Below are positions 1 through 9,735 of a stretch of DNA of 64,000 nt, piece by piece. Origin of the DNA: Candidatus Pelagibacter sp. IMCC9063 (GTDB lineage: Bacteria > Pseudomonadota > Alphaproteobacteria > Pelagibacterales > Pelagibacteraceae); assembly GCF_000195085.1 (NCBI RefSeq), contig NC_015380.1, forward strand, positions 296,001 through 360,000. The letters run 5' to 3'. Made by a program: the position numbers and the translations under genes. Position 1 is the first letter of the stretch, and each line of letters starts with the position of its first letter. The notes below the pieces were generated by a model that had not been told where the DNA came from, ran no database searches, and saw only the letters and a program-made list of their open reading frames with translations.

Positions 1-27
1 GTCTTGTAGTGCTGAGGTGTTTTCCAT
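1..27 (-). CDS. dnaA: Probable start of dnaA (replication initiator), truncated by window edge
   Basis: Reading leftward, an ATG at 27-25 opens nine sense codons (MENTSALQD) that run off the window. This is too short to identify by sequence. The call rests on gene order: mutM-rpsT-dnaA on one strand, opposite ubiE-ubiB-coaBC-dut, is widespread in Alphaproteobacteria. The 249 bases between this ATG and the rpsT stop (28-276) hold no other ORF or RNA gene that I can recognise. They are very A+T-rich and would be the dnaA promoter and leader. I saw no good DnaA box there. Confidence 0.45.
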
Positions 28-276
28 ATTTTTTAAAGATCGTTGTTGTATATGAAGGTGATAATACTGCAAGAATTTTTTTAATTAAATAAAAAAAATA
101 ATTTTCTCTCATAAAGTGAAGTCCAAAAAACAATTTTTAAATCAACCAAGACTTGTTTAAAAAAAAATTAAAATAACTTTTGCTCGTTATAAGGGTGGTC
201 TGTTTTTCTATTGAAAAAATACATAGGTCTGCTTTTTTTCTCAGCACAACTAGTAGATAAGGTAAAATTTTTAATA

Positions 277-543
277 CTACTTTTTAATCGTAGAAATTTT
301 TTTAGATATTCTTGATATTTTTCTTGACGCAGTTTTTCTTTTTATAGATCCTTTTTTAGAAACCTTCATCAACTGAGATTGGAAGGTAGAAAAAAATTTA
401 TCAATTTTGGCTTTATCTCCGCTTTTAATTAGTTCTTCCATCTGAGTAATGGCACCTTTATATTTTCCAATACGCACTCTATTAATTGCGGTTTTTTTCT
501 TAATTACTTTAGTTTTTTTTTTTGCAGATTTTGTATTAGCCAT
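277..543 (-). CDS. rpsT: 30S ribosomal protein S20
   Basis: A primary 16S rRNA-binding protein of the small subunit. The 88-residue product has the family length and the typical N-terminus MANTKSAKK followed by a Lys-rich basic helix, then the second-half signature around KGSIKRKTASRKISRI. It follows mutM on the same strand with a 43-base gap and precedes the presumed dnaA, the usual alphaproteobacterial arrangement. Composition is extremely rich in Lys, with several A-runs, but the frame is intact. Confidence 0.97.
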   Translation of the reverse strand: MANTKSAKKKTKVIKKKTAINRVRIGKYKGAITQMEELIKSGDKAKIDKFFSTFQSQLMKVSKKGSIKRKTASRKISRISKKISTIKK

Positions 544-586
544 AAACGCCGCAAGGTATATAGCGCCCTTTATATATGGTCAACTA

Positions 587-1447
587 CTATTCTACCTGAC
601 ACTTTGTACAAAAAAAAGTTGCCCTACTGCTTATTACGGATCTTTGGATTATCCCCTTGCAACTACTCCTTGGACATCCCTGACCCTCCTTGCCATAAAC
701 CTTGAAAAAGTTTTGAAATTGTCCAGATTTCCCCTCCGAGTTGTGAAAATCTTTTATAGTAGAGCCTCCAAAAACAATAGATTTTTTTAGAATTTTTTTA
801 ATAGATTTAATTAATAAAATAATTTCATTGTCTTTTATTTTAAAAGACATTCTTCCAGGACTTATTTTGGATATGAAAAGCGCTTCATTTACATAAATAT
901 TTCCTAAACCACAAATAAAAGATTGATCCATTAGGGTATTCTTAATTGATTTTTTAAATCCCTTTATTCTTTCTTTGAAATAGCTAAAATTTAAACTTTT
1001 AGAAAGAGGCTCTACCCCTAAATGAATGAGGTGAGAAGATCTCAAAAGCTCCTGTTCTGTATAAAATTTAATAAAGCCAAACCTTCTTGTGTCATTATAA
1101 ATCATGACATATTTTTTAAAAAAAAAGTATAAATGGTTATGTTTATTAATAGATGAGTTGGAGGAATAAAAACTAGTATCTAGCAGTGTGTTATTTTTAC
1201 CTACTAGTATTCTTCCTGTCATTCCAAGATGAATAATGAAGAAAGTTTTATCCGAAAGATGAAAAATTAAATATTTAGACCGTCTTGTTATTTTTTTTAT
1301 TTTCTTTTTAACAACGTTTTTTCTAAAATTTTTATTTATTTTGTATCTGAGACTATAATTTTTTATTTTTATATCTGTGATATACTGATCTTGTACATAT
1401 TTCTGCAGTGTTTTTTTGGTAATTTCTACCTCTGGCAATTCAGGCAT
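587..1447 (-). CDS. mutM: Formamidopyrimidine-DNA glycosylase (base excision repair)
   Basis: Removes oxidised purines such as 8-oxoG and nicks the abasic site. It begins MPELPEVE, which supplies the catalytic N-terminal proline (after Met removal) and the adjacent Glu. The conserved lysine region (KYLIFHL) and HLGMTGRI follow near residue 60-75, and the mid-domain motif QSFICGLGNIYVNEALF is present. The C-terminal zinc finger has the alphaproteobacterial C-x4-C ... C-x2-C form ending FFCTKCQ. At 286 residues it is complete. It is divergent from ubiE across 52 bases that must carry both promoters. Confidence 0.97.
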   Translation of the reverse strand: MPELPEVEITKKTLQKYVQDQYITDIKIKNYSLRYKINKNFRKNVVKKKIKKITRRSKYLIFHLSDKTFFIIHLGMTGRILVGKNNTLLDTSFYSSNSSINKHNHLYFFFKKYVMIYNDTRRFGFIKFYTEQELLRSSHLIHLGVEPLSKSLNFSYFKERIKGFKKSIKNTLMDQSFICGLGNIYVNEALFISKISPGRMSFKIKDNEIILLIKSIKKILKKSIVFGGSTIKDFHNSEGKSGQFQNFFKVYGKEGQGCPRSSCKGIIQRSVISSRATFFCTKCQVE

Positions 1448-1499
1448 AAAGAATAAGCTACTATAAAATTATTAATGTTTTATATTTGTATATATTAAA

Positions 1500-2198
1500 A
1501 TGAAAACTTCAAAATTAAAAAAGCAAATTGTAAAAAGTGTTTTTGATAAAGTTCATGATGAATATGATGTTATGAACGATGTGATGTCTCTTGGCTCTCA
1601 CCGATTGTGGAAGAAAGAATTTGTTAAATTGATGAATGTTCAAAAAAATGAAACTATACTAGATATGGCTTCTGGAACTGGCGATATCGCGAAACTCATT
1701 GCCAAAAATTATAATTATACAAAAATAATTAGGGTAGATTCTAATTATTTAATGTTAAAGAAAGGCACTGAATCTTTTAAAGTTAATAAAAAAATAAGTG
1801 AAGTATGCTCTGCTGCAGAACAGGTTCCACTTAAAAGTGAAAGTATAGATATCTACGCCATCAGCTTTGGAATCAGGAACACGTTTGATGCAGAGAGGGC
1901 TACGCAAGAAGCATACCGATTATTAAAAAAAGGCGGCAAATTTATTTGCTTGGAATTCTACAAGGTAGAAAAGCCGATATTAAAGGAGCTATATAAGCTT
2001 TATTCTAAAATAATTCCCTCTGTTGGACAATTAATAGTTGGTGATAAGGGCCCATACGAATATCTTACTAGCAGTATTCAAAAATTTTATACTCAAGATC
2101 AATTTAAAGAAATGTTAAAACAATCTAAATTTAAGAATGTAAATTATATTAATTTGATGGGTGGAATTGTTTCTATTCACACTGCCTGGAAAATTTAA
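1500..2198 (+). CDS. ubiE: Ubiquinone/menaquinone C-methyltransferase UbiE
   Basis: SAM-dependent methyltransferase adding the ring C-methyl group in ubiquinone synthesis. The 232-residue protein shows the family N-terminal motif YDVMNDVMSLGSHRLWK, the SAM-binding loop LDMASGTGDIA (about residues 53-63), and the motif ISFGIRNTFDAERA in the middle. The stop codon directly abuts the ubiB ATG (2198/2199), so the two quinone genes are translationally linked. It starts the rightward operon that continues through coaBC and dut. Confidence 0.96.
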   Translation: MKTSKLKKQIVKSVFDKVHDEYDVMNDVMSLGSHRLWKKEFVKLMNVQKNETILDMASGTGDIAKLIAKNYNYTKIIRVDSNYLMLKKGTESFKVNKKISEVCSAAEQVPLKSESIDIYAISFGIRNTFDAERATQEAYRLLKKGGKFICLEFYKVEKPILKELYKLYSKIIPSVGQLIVGDKGPYEYLTSSIQKFYTQDQFKEMLKQSKFKNVNYINLMGGIVSIHTAWKI

Positions 2199-3767
2199 AT
2201 GCTTCAAAAACTATACAGCTTATTTAAAATTGGAAGAACTTTAGCTAAAGCGGATGCTCTTGGCTATTTTGAAGAAATTTATGACCCCCCTCTATTAATT
2301 AAGATCTTGTTCAAAGTATTGGGATTTAGTTTAAATTCACGTAAACAAGATTTAAATATTCCCTCTAATGAGAAATTTGTTAATGCGCTAAAGGGCCTTG
2401 GTCCAACTTTCATAAAGCTTGGCCAATTTTTAGGAACACGTCCGGATATTGTTGGTGAAACTTTAGCTAAAGACTTGCAAAAATTGCAAGATCGAATGCC
2501 TGCATTTAGTCTTTCTATAGCCAAGGAAAGTTTAAGGACAGAACTGGGTGAAGAAACCTTTAAAAAGATCTCTAATATTTCAGAGCCTATTGCAGCCGCG
2601 TCAATAGCTCAAGTACATTTTGCATCTATTAACAATAGTGAAAAGCAAGTGGCTATAAAAATTTTACGTCCTAATATTGAAAATATTTTCAATAAAGAGT
2701 TAGAAGCTTTGATGCTGCTTGCTTATTTGGCAGAAAGTTTTTTGCCAAAAACTAGAAGACTAAAACTTGTTGAGGTCATTCATCTTTTAAAAGAAATAAC
2801 TAGTATAGAAATGGATTTAAGATTTGAGGCAGCGGCAGCTAATGAGCTAAAAAATAATACAAGTAACGACCCTTTTTTCAAAGTTCCCTCCATATATTGG
2901 GATTTTACTAGCAAAAGAGTGCTAACTTTAGAAAAAGTTGAGGGAATACCCCTTCGAGAAATTGAAAAAATTAACTCCACAGAAATTAATAAAAAAGAAT
3001 TAGCTAAATCTGTTATTCAAAATTTTTTAAGGCAAGCTGTCGGCGATGGTTTTTTTCATGGTGATATGCACCAAGGAAATCTTTTTGTTGATTTGGATGG
3101 TAATATTATTCCGGTAGATTTTGGTATTATGGGAAGACTGGATAAGAATAATAGAAAATATTTAGCAGATATTCTTTATGGCTTTATTGAAAGAAATTAC
3201 GAAAAAGTTGCGGAAGTTCATTTTAAGGCGGGTTTAGTTCCTCAGAATGAATCAAAAGAATCTTTCTCTCAAGCTTTGCGCTCCATTGGTGAACCAATAT
3301 TTGGCCAGTCTATAAAAAATATATCTGCTGGTAAGCTTTTGGCTCAATTATTTGAAATAACTGAAAAATTTAACATGACTACACAACCACAATTGTTACT
3401 CCTACAAAAAAATATGGTTGTTGTAGAAGGTGTTGCAAGATCCTTAGATGATGATGCTAATATATGGGATATATCCAAACCTATTTTGGAAGGTTGGCTC
3501 ACAAGAGAAAAGGGTCCCAAGGCTATAATAGAACAAGCCATTCATACTACCGATGATATGGTAAGTAGGCTTCCTGAAATTCCTAAAATTATGGACCAGG
3601 CCACTAAGGCTTTGGAAGTTTTTATTTCACGTTCTGATGCTAGCTCTTCTGACCCTACTATCGCCAAGAATTTAGAAGTAGAAAAAACAAAACTCAAAAA
3701 TGAGAAAAATTCATTTATTATTAAAATATTAGTTGCTGTAGTGGTTGCTCTATTAATATTTAAATAA
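2199..3767 (+). CDS. ubiB: ABC1/UbiB family ATPase-like kinase for ubiquinone synthesis
   Basis: Atypical kinase/ATPase that supports the membrane-bound ubiquinone biosynthetic complex. Visible family features: the KxGQ region LGPTFIKLGQFLGTRPD (near residue 68), the lysine of VAIKILRP, the catalytic-loop equivalent FHGDMHQGNLFVD and the metal-binding VDFGIMGR. A hydrophobic C-terminal segment (about residues 505-520) fits membrane anchoring. The length of 522 residues is normal. It is fused head-to-tail with ubiE without a gap and is followed by coaBC after 5 bases. Confidence 0.95.
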   Translation: MLQKLYSLFKIGRTLAKADALGYFEEIYDPPLLIKILFKVLGFSLNSRKQDLNIPSNEKFVNALKGLGPTFIKLGQFLGTRPDIVGETLAKDLQKLQDRMPAFSLSIAKESLRTELGEETFKKISNISEPIAAASIAQVHFASINNSEKQVAIKILRPNIENIFNKELEALMLLAYLAESFLPKTRRLKLVEVIHLLKEITSIEMDLRFEAAAANELKNNTSNDPFFKVPSIYWDFTSKRVLTLEKVEGIPLREIEKINSTEINKKELAKSVIQNFLRQAVGDGFFHGDMHQGNLFVDLDGNIIPVDFGIMGRLDKNNRKYLADILYGFIERNYEKVAEVHFKAGLVPQNESKESFSQALRSIGEPIFGQSIKNISAGKLLAQLFEITEKFNMTTQPQLLLLQKNMVVVEGVARSLDDDANIWDISKPILEGWLTREKGPKAIIEQAIHTTDDMVSRLPEIPKIMDQATKALEVFISRSDASSSDPTIAKNLEVEKTKLKNEKNSFIIKILVAVVVALLIFK

Positions 3768-3772
3768 AATCT

Positions 3773-4980
3773 ATGGAAAGTTTAGACAAAAAAAAGATAC
3801 TACTCATTATTTCTGGAGGAATTTCAGCCTATAAAACATTAGATTTAATTAGAAATTTAAAAAAGAGAGAGTGTGAAATTAAAACAATCTTAACAGAGTC
3901 AGCTAAAGAGTTTGTTACAAGCTTGTCTATTACATCTTTATCTCAGAATAAAGTTTACGAGAATCATTTTGACGTAAACAATGAACTAGAAATGGACCAT
4001 ATAACGCTTTCTAGATGGTCAGATATTATATTAATAGCGCCAACTACAGCCAACTTACTTTCTAGACTTGCAAACGGATCGGCTGATGATTTTATTTCGA
4101 CAGTAGTATCTGCTTCCAATAAAGATATTTTTTTAGTTCCAGCTATGAATGTTGAAATGTGGAACAAGCCAGCCACAAAAGAAAATATAAAAAAATTACA
4201 TAGCTATAATTACAAGTTTATTGGACCAGATAGTGGTGACCTTGCTTGTGGTGAGGTTGGTGAGGGCAAAATGTCGTCCATTAATGAAATTGAAAAAACT
4301 CTTGAACTTTATTTTATAAAAAAAAATAATAGCTTTAAAAACAAAAAAGTCCTTGTAACTGCCGGACCAACCAAAGAGTATATCGATCCTATAAGATATA
4401 TTTCTAATGAATCTTCTGGTAAACAAGGCTACGAAATTGCAAAGAAGCTCCTTGATGCAGGATTTGACACTACGCTAGTAACTGGCCCGACTAATATAAA
4501 TTATCCAAAAGAATTAAAGGTTATCAAAGTAATTGCTGCTGAAGAAATGCTACAGGCTTGCCAAAAACTATTGCCTGTAAACATTGCAATATGCACCGCT
4601 GCTGTTGTTGATTTTTCACCAGAATATAAAAAAGAAAAATTAAAAAAAATAACATTACTAATCATGATTTAAAATTGTCAGAAAATATAGATATTCTTAA
4701 ATTTCTTTCTAATCAAAGTGAGCATAGACCAGGATTGGTTATTGGCTTTTCAGCAGAAACTGAAAATGTGTTGGAAAACTCTTTGAAGAAACTAGACAAA
4801 AAAAAATGTGATTGGATCATTGCTAACGATGTATCTGATAAATCTATAGGGTTTAATTCAGATAATAATGAGATAACTATAATTTATAAAAATAAAATGA
4901 CAGAAAAAGTATCCAAAACATCAAAATCTGAGATAGCAAGTGAAGTGGTGACTCGAATTATAAAATCTTTAGGAGATTAG
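3773..4980 (+). CDS. coaBC: Bifunctional PPC decarboxylase / phosphopantothenate-cysteine ligase, frame broken
   Basis: Catalyses two successive steps of coenzyme A synthesis. The N-terminal flavin decarboxylase part has ISGGISAYK and the catalytic region PAMNVEMW. The C-terminal ligase part has VTAGPTKEYIDPIRYISN. The reading frame stops at 4672, and the rest of the ligase (from SENIDILKFL, containing GFSAETENV) lies in the -1 frame up to 4980. The switch coincides with eight A at 4642-4649. One extra A gives a continuous 402-residue protein that reads through KEKLKKNNITNHDLKLSEN. It follows ubiB and precedes dut by one base. Confidence 0.9.
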
Positions 4981-4981
4981 A

Positions 4982-5419
4982 ATGCATGAAATTTTAATTA
5001 AAAAATTACACAGTGACGTCAATATTCCAAAATATGAGACGGAAGGGTCTTCAGGGCTTGACCTTGAGGCTTATATTGAAAAAGATCTGAGATTGTTATC
5101 AGGGGAAAGAAAATTAGTTCCTACAGGTGTTAGTGTGGCTATGCCTAATAATTTCGAAATTCAAATTCGTCCTAGATCGGGACTAGCTTATAAGAACGGA
5201 ATATCAGTTGTAAATACCCCCGGAACTATAGATTCTGACTACCGTGGTGAAATAAAGGTGCTACTAATTAATCTGGGAACTGAGGCAGTTACTATTAAAA
5301 AATTTCAGAGAATAGCTCAAATGGTTATATGTCCTATCATTAAAGCCAATTTAAAAGAGGTACAGGAGCTTCCAGAAACAATAAGAGGTGCTGGTGGATT
5401 TGGCTCTACCGGTCAATAA
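4982..5419 (+). CDS. dut: dUTP diphosphatase
   Basis: Hydrolyses dUTP to dUMP, keeping uracil out of DNA and feeding thymidylate synthesis. At 145 residues it has all five trimeric dUTPase motifs: GLDLEAY, RPRSGLAYKNG, NTPGTIDSDYRGEI (catalytic Asp and Tyr), RIAQMVI and the C-terminal arm RGAGGFGSTG. It follows coaBC immediately and is followed by the MoeB-like gene two bases after its stop. Confidence 0.97.
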   Translation: MHEILIKKLHSDVNIPKYETEGSSGLDLEAYIEKDLRLLSGERKLVPTGVSVAMPNNFEIQIRPRSGLAYKNGISVVNTPGTIDSDYRGEIKVLLINLGTEAVTIKKFQRIAQMVICPIIKANLKEVQELPETIRGAGGFGSTGQ

Positions 5420-5420
5420 A

Positions 5421-6170
5421 GTGAGAATTACAAACGATCAAATTAAAAGATACTCCGGACAAATCAATCTAAAAAAAATTAGCATTACGGGTCAAAAGAA
5501 AATAATTGATAGTAAAATTTTAATTATTGGACTAGGTGGATTAGGAACTCCAGCACTGACCTATCTTGCAAGAAGTGGTGTTGGGTGTTTTGGAATAGCT
5601 GACCCTGACAAAGTTTCTATTTCCAATTTACATAGACAGATACTTTATGATCAAAAAGATCTAAAGAAATCTAAAGCAGAGGTAAGTAAAAAAAAAATAT
5701 TATTAACCAATCCCAAAATAAAAATAAAAATATTCAAAAGTAAAATTACAAAAAATAATATTGATAAAATAGCAAAAGATTATGATGTTATTTTGGATGG
5801 GACCGATAGCTTTATAAGCAAATTAACTATTAGCGATTATTGCAAGAAAAATAAGAAAATTTTAATCTGCTCAGCTATCAATAAATTTTTAGGGTATTTG
5901 TTTGTATTTAACTTTAAAGAAAAACAAAAGAAATCTCCTTGCTTAAAATGCTTTATGCCCAAAGCCCCAAGTAATGACAATAATGACTGTGAGTCCGAAG
6001 GAATCGTAGGCTCTATAGCGGGAATAATGGGCGTACTGATGTGTAATGAAACAATTAAAGAAATTTTAAATTTTAAAGAATCATTATGTGGAAAAATCCT
6101 GATTGTAGATTTAGAAAAAACAACTTTCAGAACTATCAACTTGCACAAAAATTGTCATAATCATCTGTAA
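5421..6170 (+). CDS. HesA/MoeB/ThiF family E1-like adenylyltransferase
   Basis: ATP-dependent activation of a ubiquitin-like sulfur carrier (MoaD or ThiS type); the real partner cannot be told here. The Rossmann nucleotide loop is LIIGLGGLGTPALTYLARSG, followed by DPDKVSISNLHRQILY and the adenylation Asp region LDGTDSF. One zinc pair is present (CLKC), but the usual second CxxC near the C-terminus appears as C-x-x-H in NCHNHL. I prefer the GTG at 5421, two bases after dut, because it gives the usual short N-terminus; an ATG at 5388 would overlap dut. The A10 run at 5688-5697 is in frame. Confidence 0.85.
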   Translation: MRITNDQIKRYSGQINLKKISITGQKKIIDSKILIIGLGGLGTPALTYLARSGVGCFGIADPDKVSISNLHRQILYDQKDLKKSKAEVSKKKILLTNPKIKIKIFKSKITKNNIDKIAKDYDVILDGTDSFISKLTISDYCKKNKKILICSAINKFLGYLFVFNFKEKQKKSPCLKCFMPKAPSNDNNDCESEGIVGSIAGIMGVLMCNETIKEILNFKESLCGKILIVDLEKTTFRTINLHKNCHNHL

Positions 6171-6640
6171 TGAGTGTTAAAAATTATTTGGCCTTTTTTT
6201 TATTTTTTTTTTACGCAACTGAGACTTTTTCCGATAGTGATTTAAAATACTTAAGCTTGAAAAATAACAAGGTGAATGTGAGAATTGCTCCCTCAAGAAC
6301 TGCTCCGATTAAATGGATTTACGAAAAGAAAAGTTTTCCTGTCATAATTATTGACCAATATTACAATTGGCGAAAAATTAAAGATTTTGAAAATGATAGC
6401 GGGTGGGTGCACATTTCTCAACTATCTAGAAAAAGATCTGTTTTATTTGTTAAGGACGAAGTATTAATATTTAAAAAACCAACTACCTATTCCCGCCCTA
6501 TATATAAAATTGGAAAATTAGAAGTTGCAGTAATAAAAGAGTGTTCTTTGAACTGGTGCAACGTGAAGAATAATCTTTTTTCAGGATGGGTAGAAAAAAA
6601 TTCCTTATGGGGCTTAAATAAAAATGAGATTATGAACTAG
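6170..6640 (+). CDS. Secreted SH3-domain protein of unknown role
   Basis: A 156-residue protein with a hydrophobic N-terminal segment (about residues 5-20) ending before a polar stretch, consistent with a Sec signal peptide. The mature part contains a bacterial SH3-like repeat: KVNVRIAPSRTAPIKWIY and then GWVHISQLS, with a second copy ending SGWVEKNSLWG. Such domains bind peptidoglycan or partner proteins in the periplasm. It overlaps the stop of the E1-like gene by one base. The specific function is unknown. Confidence 0.75.
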   Translation: MSVKNYLAFFLFFFYATETFSDSDLKYLSLKNNKVNVRIAPSRTAPIKWIYEKKSFPVIIIDQYYNWRKIKDFENDSGWVHISQLSRKRSVLFVKDEVLIFKKPTTYSRPIYKIGKLEVAVIKECSLNWCNVKNNLFSGWVEKNSLWGLNKNEIMN

Positions 6641-6702
6641 TTTTATTTGCAAAAATTATTTATAAATAGCTATATAAAAAAATTATTAAAATATTTTCCA
6701 GC

Positions 6703-7215
6703 ATGACCAAAAAAAACAATTATAATTATCAAGAGCTTCTTGACTGTGGCAATGGTAAAATGTTTGGTGAGGGTAATGCAAAACTGCCTGTTCCGCCCAT
6801 GCTCATGTTTGACCGCATCACAACTATAAATAACAATGCAGGAGATTACAATAAAGGGTTAATAGAAGCAGAGTTAGATATCAAAAAAGACTTATGGTTT
6901 TTTGATTGTCATTTTATAAATGATCCTGTTATGCCTGGATGTTTAGGTTTAGATGCCATGTGGCAACTGGTTGGGTTTTTCTTGGGTTGGGATGGAAATC
7001 CTGGAAAAGGCAGGGCCTTAGGAGTGGCAGAAGTAAAATTCACTGGAGAGGTAACCCAAAAAATTACTTTGGCAAAATACATAATTCATATGAAAAAAAT
7101 TATGAAAAAAGGTGAGACTTCTGTTGGTCTTGCAGATGGTGTGCTTTTGGCTGATAATAAGGAAATATATAAAGCTAAAAATTTAAAAGTAGGATTGTTT
7201 AAAGGAGGGCAGTAG
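6703..7215 (+). CDS. fabA: 3-hydroxydecanoyl-ACP dehydratase/isomerase FabA
   Basis: Dehydrates and isomerises 3-hydroxydecanoyl-ACP, the branch point to unsaturated fatty acids. The 170-residue hot-dog protein carries the catalytic His in [24 protein letters not shown] (Asp in LGLDAMW). It is followed by fabB with a one-base overlap, then fabI, giving a complete anaerobic unsaturated fatty-acid operon. The 62-base gap upstream (6641-6702) is A+T-rich and probably carries its promoter. Confidence 0.97.
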   Translation: MTKKNNYNYQELLDCGNGKMFGEGNAKLPVPPMLMFDRITTINNNAGDYNKGLIEAELDIKKDLWFFDCHFINDPVMPGCLGLDAMWQLVGFFLGWDGNPGKGRALGVAEVKFTGEVTQKITLAKYIIHMKKIMKKGETSVGLADGVLLADNKEIYKAKNLKVGLFKGGQ

Positions 7216-8432
7216 TGAAAAGGGTAGTTATATCGGGACTAGGAATAGTTTCTTGCTTAGGAAATAATCAAGAAGAGGTTTACCAATCTCTTTTGAATGG
7301 AAAATCGGGCATTTCATTCTGCGAAGAGTACAAAGAGTACAATTTAAAAAGTCATATTCATGGGAAACCAAACATAAAGTTAGAAGATCATATAGATAGA
7401 AAGACAATTCGATTTATGGGTGCTGGTTCTGCATACAACTATATAGCCATGCAGGAAGCTATTAAAGATTCAGGCTTAGAAGACAAAGAAGTTAGTAATA
7501 TTAACACAGGTATTATTATGGGTTCAGGCGGGCCCTCTATTGAAAATGTCGTTCTGTCAGTAGACAAAACTAGAGCCAAAACACCAAAATTAATGGGTCC
7601 ATTTATTGTCCCAAGAACCATGGCAAGTACTGCATCAGCTACTTTAGCCGTTCCTTTTAAAATCAAGGGAACCAACTATACGATAAGTTCAGCCTGCGCT
7701 ACTAGTGGTCATGCCATTGGAAACGCTATGGAATTAATTCAATATGGTAAACAAAAAATTATGTTTGCTGGTGGTAGCGAGGAATTACATTGGGCCATGA
7801 CTGCTATGTTTGACGCAATGACTGCATTGTCTTCAAAATATAATGACACTCCTGACAAAGCATCAAGAGCATACGATAAAACAAGAGATGGTTTTGTGAT
7901 TGCTGGGGGAGGTGGTGTATTAGTTTTAGAAGAATTAGAGCATGCCAAAGCAAGAGGAGCAAAAATTTACGCTGAATTAACAGGATATGGAGCGACCTCA
8001 GATGGGTATGATATGGTAGCTCCTTCTGGTGAAGGTGCTGTTCGATGTATGAACATGGCACTTAGTACTACTAAAAATAAAATAGATTATATCAATACGC
8101 ATGGTACTTCTACTCCAGTTGGAGATGTTACAGAGTTAAGATCTGTTGCCGAAGTGTTTAAAGATAAAATTCCAAAAATTAGTTCAACGAAATCTTTATC
8201 TGGCCATCCTCTAGGAGCAGCCTCAGTTCATGAAGCCATTTATTGTTTAATTATGATGAAAAATAAATTTATTGCAGCCTCTGCCAATATTGGAGAGATG
8301 GATGATGAAACAAAAAAATTCCCTATCGTCACAGAAGTTCAAAAAAATGTAGAACTTAATGCTGTCATGTCTAACAGTTTTGGTTTTGGGGGAACTAACG
8401 CAGCACTAGTATTTGAAAAATTATCATCATGA
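7215..8432 (+). CDS. fabB: 3-oxoacyl-ACP synthase I FabB
   Basis: Elongating condensing enzyme required with FabA for unsaturated fatty acids. The thiolase-fold protein of 405 residues has the nucleophilic Cys in [14 protein letters not shown], the two catalytic His in [11 protein letters not shown] and SGHPLGAAS, and the C-terminal glycine-rich loop [14 protein letters not shown]. It begins with GTG overlapping the fabA stop, and overlaps fabI by four bases. Confidence 0.97.
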   Translation: MKRVVISGLGIVSCLGNNQEEVYQSLLNGKSGISFCEEYKEYNLKSHIHGKPNIKLEDHIDRKTIRFMGAGSAYNYIAMQEAIKDSGLEDKEVSNINTGIIMGSGGPSIENVVLSVDKTRAKTPKLMGPFIVPRTMASTASATLAVPFKIKGTNYTISSACATSGHAIGNAMELIQYGKQKIMFAGGSEELHWAMTAMFDAMTALSSKYNDTPDKASRAYDKTRDGFVIAGGGGVLVLEELEHAKARGAKIYAELTGYGATSDGYDMVAPSGEGAVRCMNMALSTTKNKIDYINTHGTSTPVGDVTELRSVAEVFKDKIPKISSTKSLSGHPLGAASVHEAIYCLIMMKNKFIAASANIGEMDDETKKFPIVTEVQKNVELNAVMSNSFGFGGTNAALVFEKLSS

Positions 8433-9217
8433 AACTTTTAGAAAATAAAAAAGGCTTAATTATGGGAGTTGCAAACGAACGTTCTATTGCATGGGGAATA
8501 GCGCAAAAATTAGCTGAACATGGCGCAGAATTAGCTTTTACTTATGTTGGAGACGCACTTAAAAAAAGAGTTATTCCACTTGCAGAATCTTTAGGGTCTA
8601 AGTTTACTTTAGATTGCAATGTAGAAAACAAAGAACAAATTATTAAAACTTTTGCTGATATTAAAAAAGAATGGGGCAACATAGACTTTGTTATCCATGC
8701 TGTGGCTTTTTCAGATAAGTCAGAACTCAGCGGTGAATACTTAGATACTACCAGGGAAAATTTTTTAAAGAGTATGCTAATCTCATGTTTTTCTTTCACA
8801 GAAGTTGCTAAAGAAGCAGCTCCCATTATGAACGAAGGTGGAAGCATGCTGACGTTAACGTATGAGTCTACCAAAGTTATTCCTAACTATAATGTTATGG
8901 GAGTTTGCAAATCTGCATTAGAAACAAGCACTAAGTATTTAGCAAGAGACCTTGGTGGAAAAGGAGTTAGAGTGAACGCCATTAGCGCAGGTCCTATTAA
9001 AACATTAGCAGCTTCTGCAATTGGAGATGCTAAATTTTTATACAAATGGAATGCAGATCACTCTTTGTTGAAAAGAAACGTAGATATACATGATGTCGGA
9101 AATTCTGCGTTGTACCTAGTAAGCGATCTGTCAGGTGGTGTGACGGGTGAAATTCACTATGTAGATGCTGGATACAATAAAGTTGGTATGCCAGATCCTA
9201 AAAATATTACTTCCTAA
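8429..9217 (+). CDS. fabI: Enoyl-ACP reductase (NADH) FabI
   Basis: Final reductive step of each fatty-acid elongation cycle. The 262-residue SDR protein has the N-terminal FabI-type cofactor motif [17 protein letters not shown] and the active-site Tyr and Lys spaced Y-x6-K in YNVMGVCK. The preceding Tyr in LTYESTKV is also present, as is the substrate-loop motif [13 protein letters not shown]. It overlaps fabB by ATGA, so the three fab genes are a tight operon. Confidence 0.96.
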   Translation: MKLLENKKGLIMGVANERSIAWGIAQKLAEHGAELAFTYVGDALKKRVIPLAESLGSKFTLDCNVENKEQIIKTFADIKKEWGNIDFVIHAVAFSDKSELSGEYLDTTRENFLKSMLISCFSFTEVAKEAAPIMNEGGSMLTLTYESTKVIPNYNVMGVCKSALETSTKYLARDLGGKGVRVNAISAGPIKTLAASAIGDAKFLYKWNADHSLLKRNVDIHDVGNSALYLVSDLSGGVTGEIHYVDAGYNKVGMPDPKNITS

Positions 9218-9226
9218 TTTGAAATT

Positions 9227-9691
9227 GTGAAAAATATTAGAAGATCTTTTTTAAAATTATTAGGATTTTCATATCTATCAACAATTTTACTACCTTATAA
9301 TTTGGCACATTCTGCTGCTAAAAAAATTATTAATCCAAATCTTACCGAAGAACAAAAAAAAATTATGCTTGATCAGGCAACCGAAAAGCCATTTTCAAGT
9401 CCATTAAATTTTGAAAAAAGAAAAGGGTTCTTTCATTGTGCTAATTGTGATGCAAAGCTTTTTTCATCAGACGCTAAATTTGATAGTGGGACTGGTTGGC
9501 CGTCTTTTTCTGAATCTTTGCCTGGTGCTTTTAAAACTACCATTGATTATTCATTTGGAATGAAAAGAATTGAGTATTATTGCGCCAATTGCGGTGTGCA
9601 TCACGGCCATGTATTTGATGATGGGCCAACTTCAACCCAAAAAAGATTTTGCAGTAATGGATTGTGTTTAATCTTTAAACCAGAAATTTAG
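9227..9691 (+). CDS. msrB: Peptide-methionine (R)-S-oxide reductase with Tat-type signal
   Basis: Repairs methionine-R-sulfoxide in proteins. The N-terminus KNIRRSFLKLLGFS followed by a hydrophobic stretch and HSAAKK resembles a twin-arginine signal peptide, so the enzyme is probably exported to the periplasm. The catalytic domain has both structural zinc pairs (CANCDAKLF and CANCGVHHGHVF), the motif DSGTGWPSF and the catalytic Cys in RFCSNGLCL. It starts with GTG ten bases after fabI, so it is likely a co-transcribed rider. Its 3' end converges with pnp. Confidence 0.93.
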   Translation: MKNIRRSFLKLLGFSYLSTILLPYNLAHSAAKKIINPNLTEEQKKIMLDQATEKPFSSPLNFEKRKGFFHCANCDAKLFSSDAKFDSGTGWPSFSESLPGAFKTTIDYSFGMKRIEYYCANCGVHHGHVFDDGPTSTQKRFCSNGLCLIFKPEI

Positions 9692-9735
9692 TTTAAATTT
9701 ATTAAATAATAAGGGGCGTTCTGTTGCCAGGTGCC

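Noticed and set aside
28-276. Search for oriC or DnaA boxes upstream of the presumed dnaA
   Set aside because: No near-consensus DnaA box seen; the hemE-ppsR gap is a better origin candidate.
449-790. Plus-strand ORF of 113 codons over rpsT and mutM
   Set aside because: It is a shadow of the two well-supported minus-strand genes and has no family resemblance.
7804-8061. Minus-strand ORF within fabB
   Set aside because: Low-complexity shadow rich in Leu and His; fabB has all its catalytic residues.
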